Source: Toxoplasma gondii ME49 (taxonomy: Eukaryota > Apicomplexa > Conoidasida > Eucoccidiorida > Sarcocystidae). Taken from it: a DNA stretch of 64,000 nucleotides. The position numbers and the translations under genes were made by a program. Location of the stretch: assembly GCF_000006565.2 (NCBI RefSeq), contig NC_031473.1, forward strand, positions 3,565,634 to 3,629,633. The letters are read 5' to 3'. Shown here one piece after another: positions 62,327 to 64,000 of this stretch (positions within the stretch are counted from its first letter, which is position 1; every line of letters begins with the position of its first letter). The notes beneath the pieces are model-generated. The model did not search any database and was not told the DNA's origin. It was given only the letters and a program-made list of their open reading frames with translations.

Positions 62327-64000
62327 CTGGCTATGTACGATGTGCTATGACTAGTAGCGTGGTCGCGGGAAAGGATGATGTAGTGTTGCCAGACAAACGC
62401 CCACTGTGGAGAATTTTGCTCGGTCCACCGCGTGGATGAATTGTTTTGCCCTTTCCGGTAACTGAGCATCACGCAGACGGTGGTGGGGTGGGTATGCATT
62501 GAAGTTGTGAATGTCCGTGGGTTGCTGCGCTCTGTGGCTACCTCACGCGCGTGAATCCCAACATGTATTTTGGATGGATTCGCGAGGTCGCTTGTCAGGA
62601 AGGCCTTTTGGGAAGCGGTCGTGCGTGGCAAGCGACAGGTGCATGGATGGACTGCCTTTGGGGGCGCTCATTTATTAGGAACGAACAAACGGCCAAGGCA
62701 ATAATCCAAGCACGCTTCTCTGGATGGCGAGAGTCTTTTCTTTTTTTTGTTAAGAACCAAGGGCAGCCAAACTGAGGCGAAACGTGTTTAACGAGCCACA
62801 AGGACGCTGGTAATGGATAACCAGGCACATTTCTCCGTTACTTCTGTGGCCGACCCTCTAATGGATTGAGCAGCTCCATCGTGTCTCGTTCCACGCTATT
62901 CTGAAAGAGCCACCGCCGCTTGTTTTAGTGAACCATAAACGACATTGATGCACTTAGGTGTGGCACGATACGTGTGTGACGTGTTTAAACGGAGGCGGAG
63001 AAGCACATTTGCCTTCCGTGCTGAGAGGCTGCAGTGGAATATGTGGCAGGGTCACCGGCACATCGGTGAAGAGGCTAGGTTCACAGAAGCGCAAATGTGG
63101 AAGCGTAGTTCATCCCTTTGTGAAAACGCTGTTGCGGGGGCACGTGAGTGATGTGTCCTGTGTCAGCCGACACTGTTTTGTGTCACCTGACAGTGCCAGC
63201 GTGTCGTCGTCGGACGTTCCTAGATGAAGACACTACGTGACTTGTGTGTGGGCAGAATCTGTGGGTGCTGGTAACTCAGGATACATCGGAGAGCAACGCT
63301 ATGTCCATGTTGCAGCTTGCGAAGAAAGGGGAAAACTGTGTTAGTGACGAAAACAGATGAAAGGGTCTTACGATAAGCATGGCAAGTTTGACGTGCAAGT
63401 GAATCTTTGTTTTGGGGTCTTTCTTTTCTCGTAGGAACAATGTGGCGGGAAGTGGAGGAATAAGCAACACAAATATTTTGTTTGCAAATATATGGAATCG
63501 TCGTACGATGGCGACAAGCACCTGCGTATACAAAAAATGTCACGCATGCCAGCCTAGACACAATGTTGTATCGTGTCATCATCATCTGTGTGAAACATGT
63601 ATTTTCCTTGAAGTGTTTTCGTTTGTTTAATGTGTAACAGATATCACCGTCATATGTGCATAGGTGAGGCATGAACAAACAAGCGCCAGACTCGATCACT
63701 GAGCCGTGAAAGTTTAGCGCACGTTTTATTCGCATGTGGAATGTCCACACCAAATCGGAACCCTTAACCCATTACCGGCTGTGCGGCGCTTGCTCGCACG
63801 CCCGTCCTCATTGTGCAACAACAGCACCAAATCAGTACCACCCCTCGACGCACGCGCAGGCGCAACAATATCACTGATCTCCTGCCAAGAAACATGAGTA
63901 CTGATATTTGTTTAGCCTCTTTGAAGCATTCCTTAGAGTTTAGCAGTTATTCACTAGAGCGTTTTAGTGTCCATTCTCCGAGACTCATACGGTTCACTCG
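62327..64000. other. Non-repetitive flank, no gene recognised
   Basis: Composition is no longer strongly G/T skewed. Open frames on both strands (for example 62551-62775 + and 63220-63753 -) lack motifs and consistent splice sites. The 5' part of the preceding minus-strand gene may lie here. Confidence 0.4.

Overview
The window looks like nuclear DNA from a tissue-cyst coccidian (Apicomplexa), closest in style to Toxoplasma, Hammondia or Neospora. The reasons are roughly balanced base composition, genes broken by many short introns with GT-AG ends, long low-complexity protein extensions, a TGAGACG promoter-type motif upstream of one gene, and a secreted protein carrying an RRLxE (TEXEL-like) site. 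The genus is inferred, not proven. Four runs of N (20, 796, 20 and 88 bases) mark assembly gaps in the repeat-rich right half. All exon boundaries below were read by hand from splice sites and reading phase, with no transcript evidence.

Left part, 1-30 kb, ordinary gene-bearing DNA. The 3' end of the RNA polymerase I largest subunit (RPA1) comes first (699-3057, +; the gene continues off the left edge). A large protein with a P-type (PHO80-like) cyclin box follows (5838-10703, +, five exons). Next is a divergent LC8-type dynein light chain (12449-13706, +, three exons). A SIZ/PIAS-type SUMO E3 ligase runs the other way (22109-15223, -, about nine exons) with PHD-like, PINIT-like and SP-RING modules. 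A weakly supported small gene lies at 24.4-25.1 kb (-). At 28270-29856 (+) is a three-exon gene for a secreted, membrane-anchored protein with an RRLAE site, a candidate dense-granule or exported effector.

Right part, about 30-61 kb, is very different. The + strand is rich in G and T, recognisable genes are absent, and most of the DNA is repeats. A composite tandem array (about 810-bp units with internal 199-bp and 57-bp repeats) fills 33.9-36.1 kb. From about 36 to 60 kb there is a strongly diverged satellite with a period near 750 bp, recognised from recurring landmark motifs. Some stretches are recently duplicated and nearly identical. Embedded in it are two near-identical copies and one decayed relic of a short open frame with a signal peptide, which looks like a lineage-specific gene family carried along with the repeats.

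Far right, 61-64 kb, composition returns towards that of the left part. One pair of minus-strand exons there is protein-like (61984-62326), so the satellite block is flanked by non-satellite DNA on both sides. The left genes serve unrelated housekeeping roles (rRNA transcription, kinase regulation, motor transport, SUMOylation) and form no pathway. The novelty lies in the secreted gene at 28.3 kb and in the satellite block with its embedded open frames.
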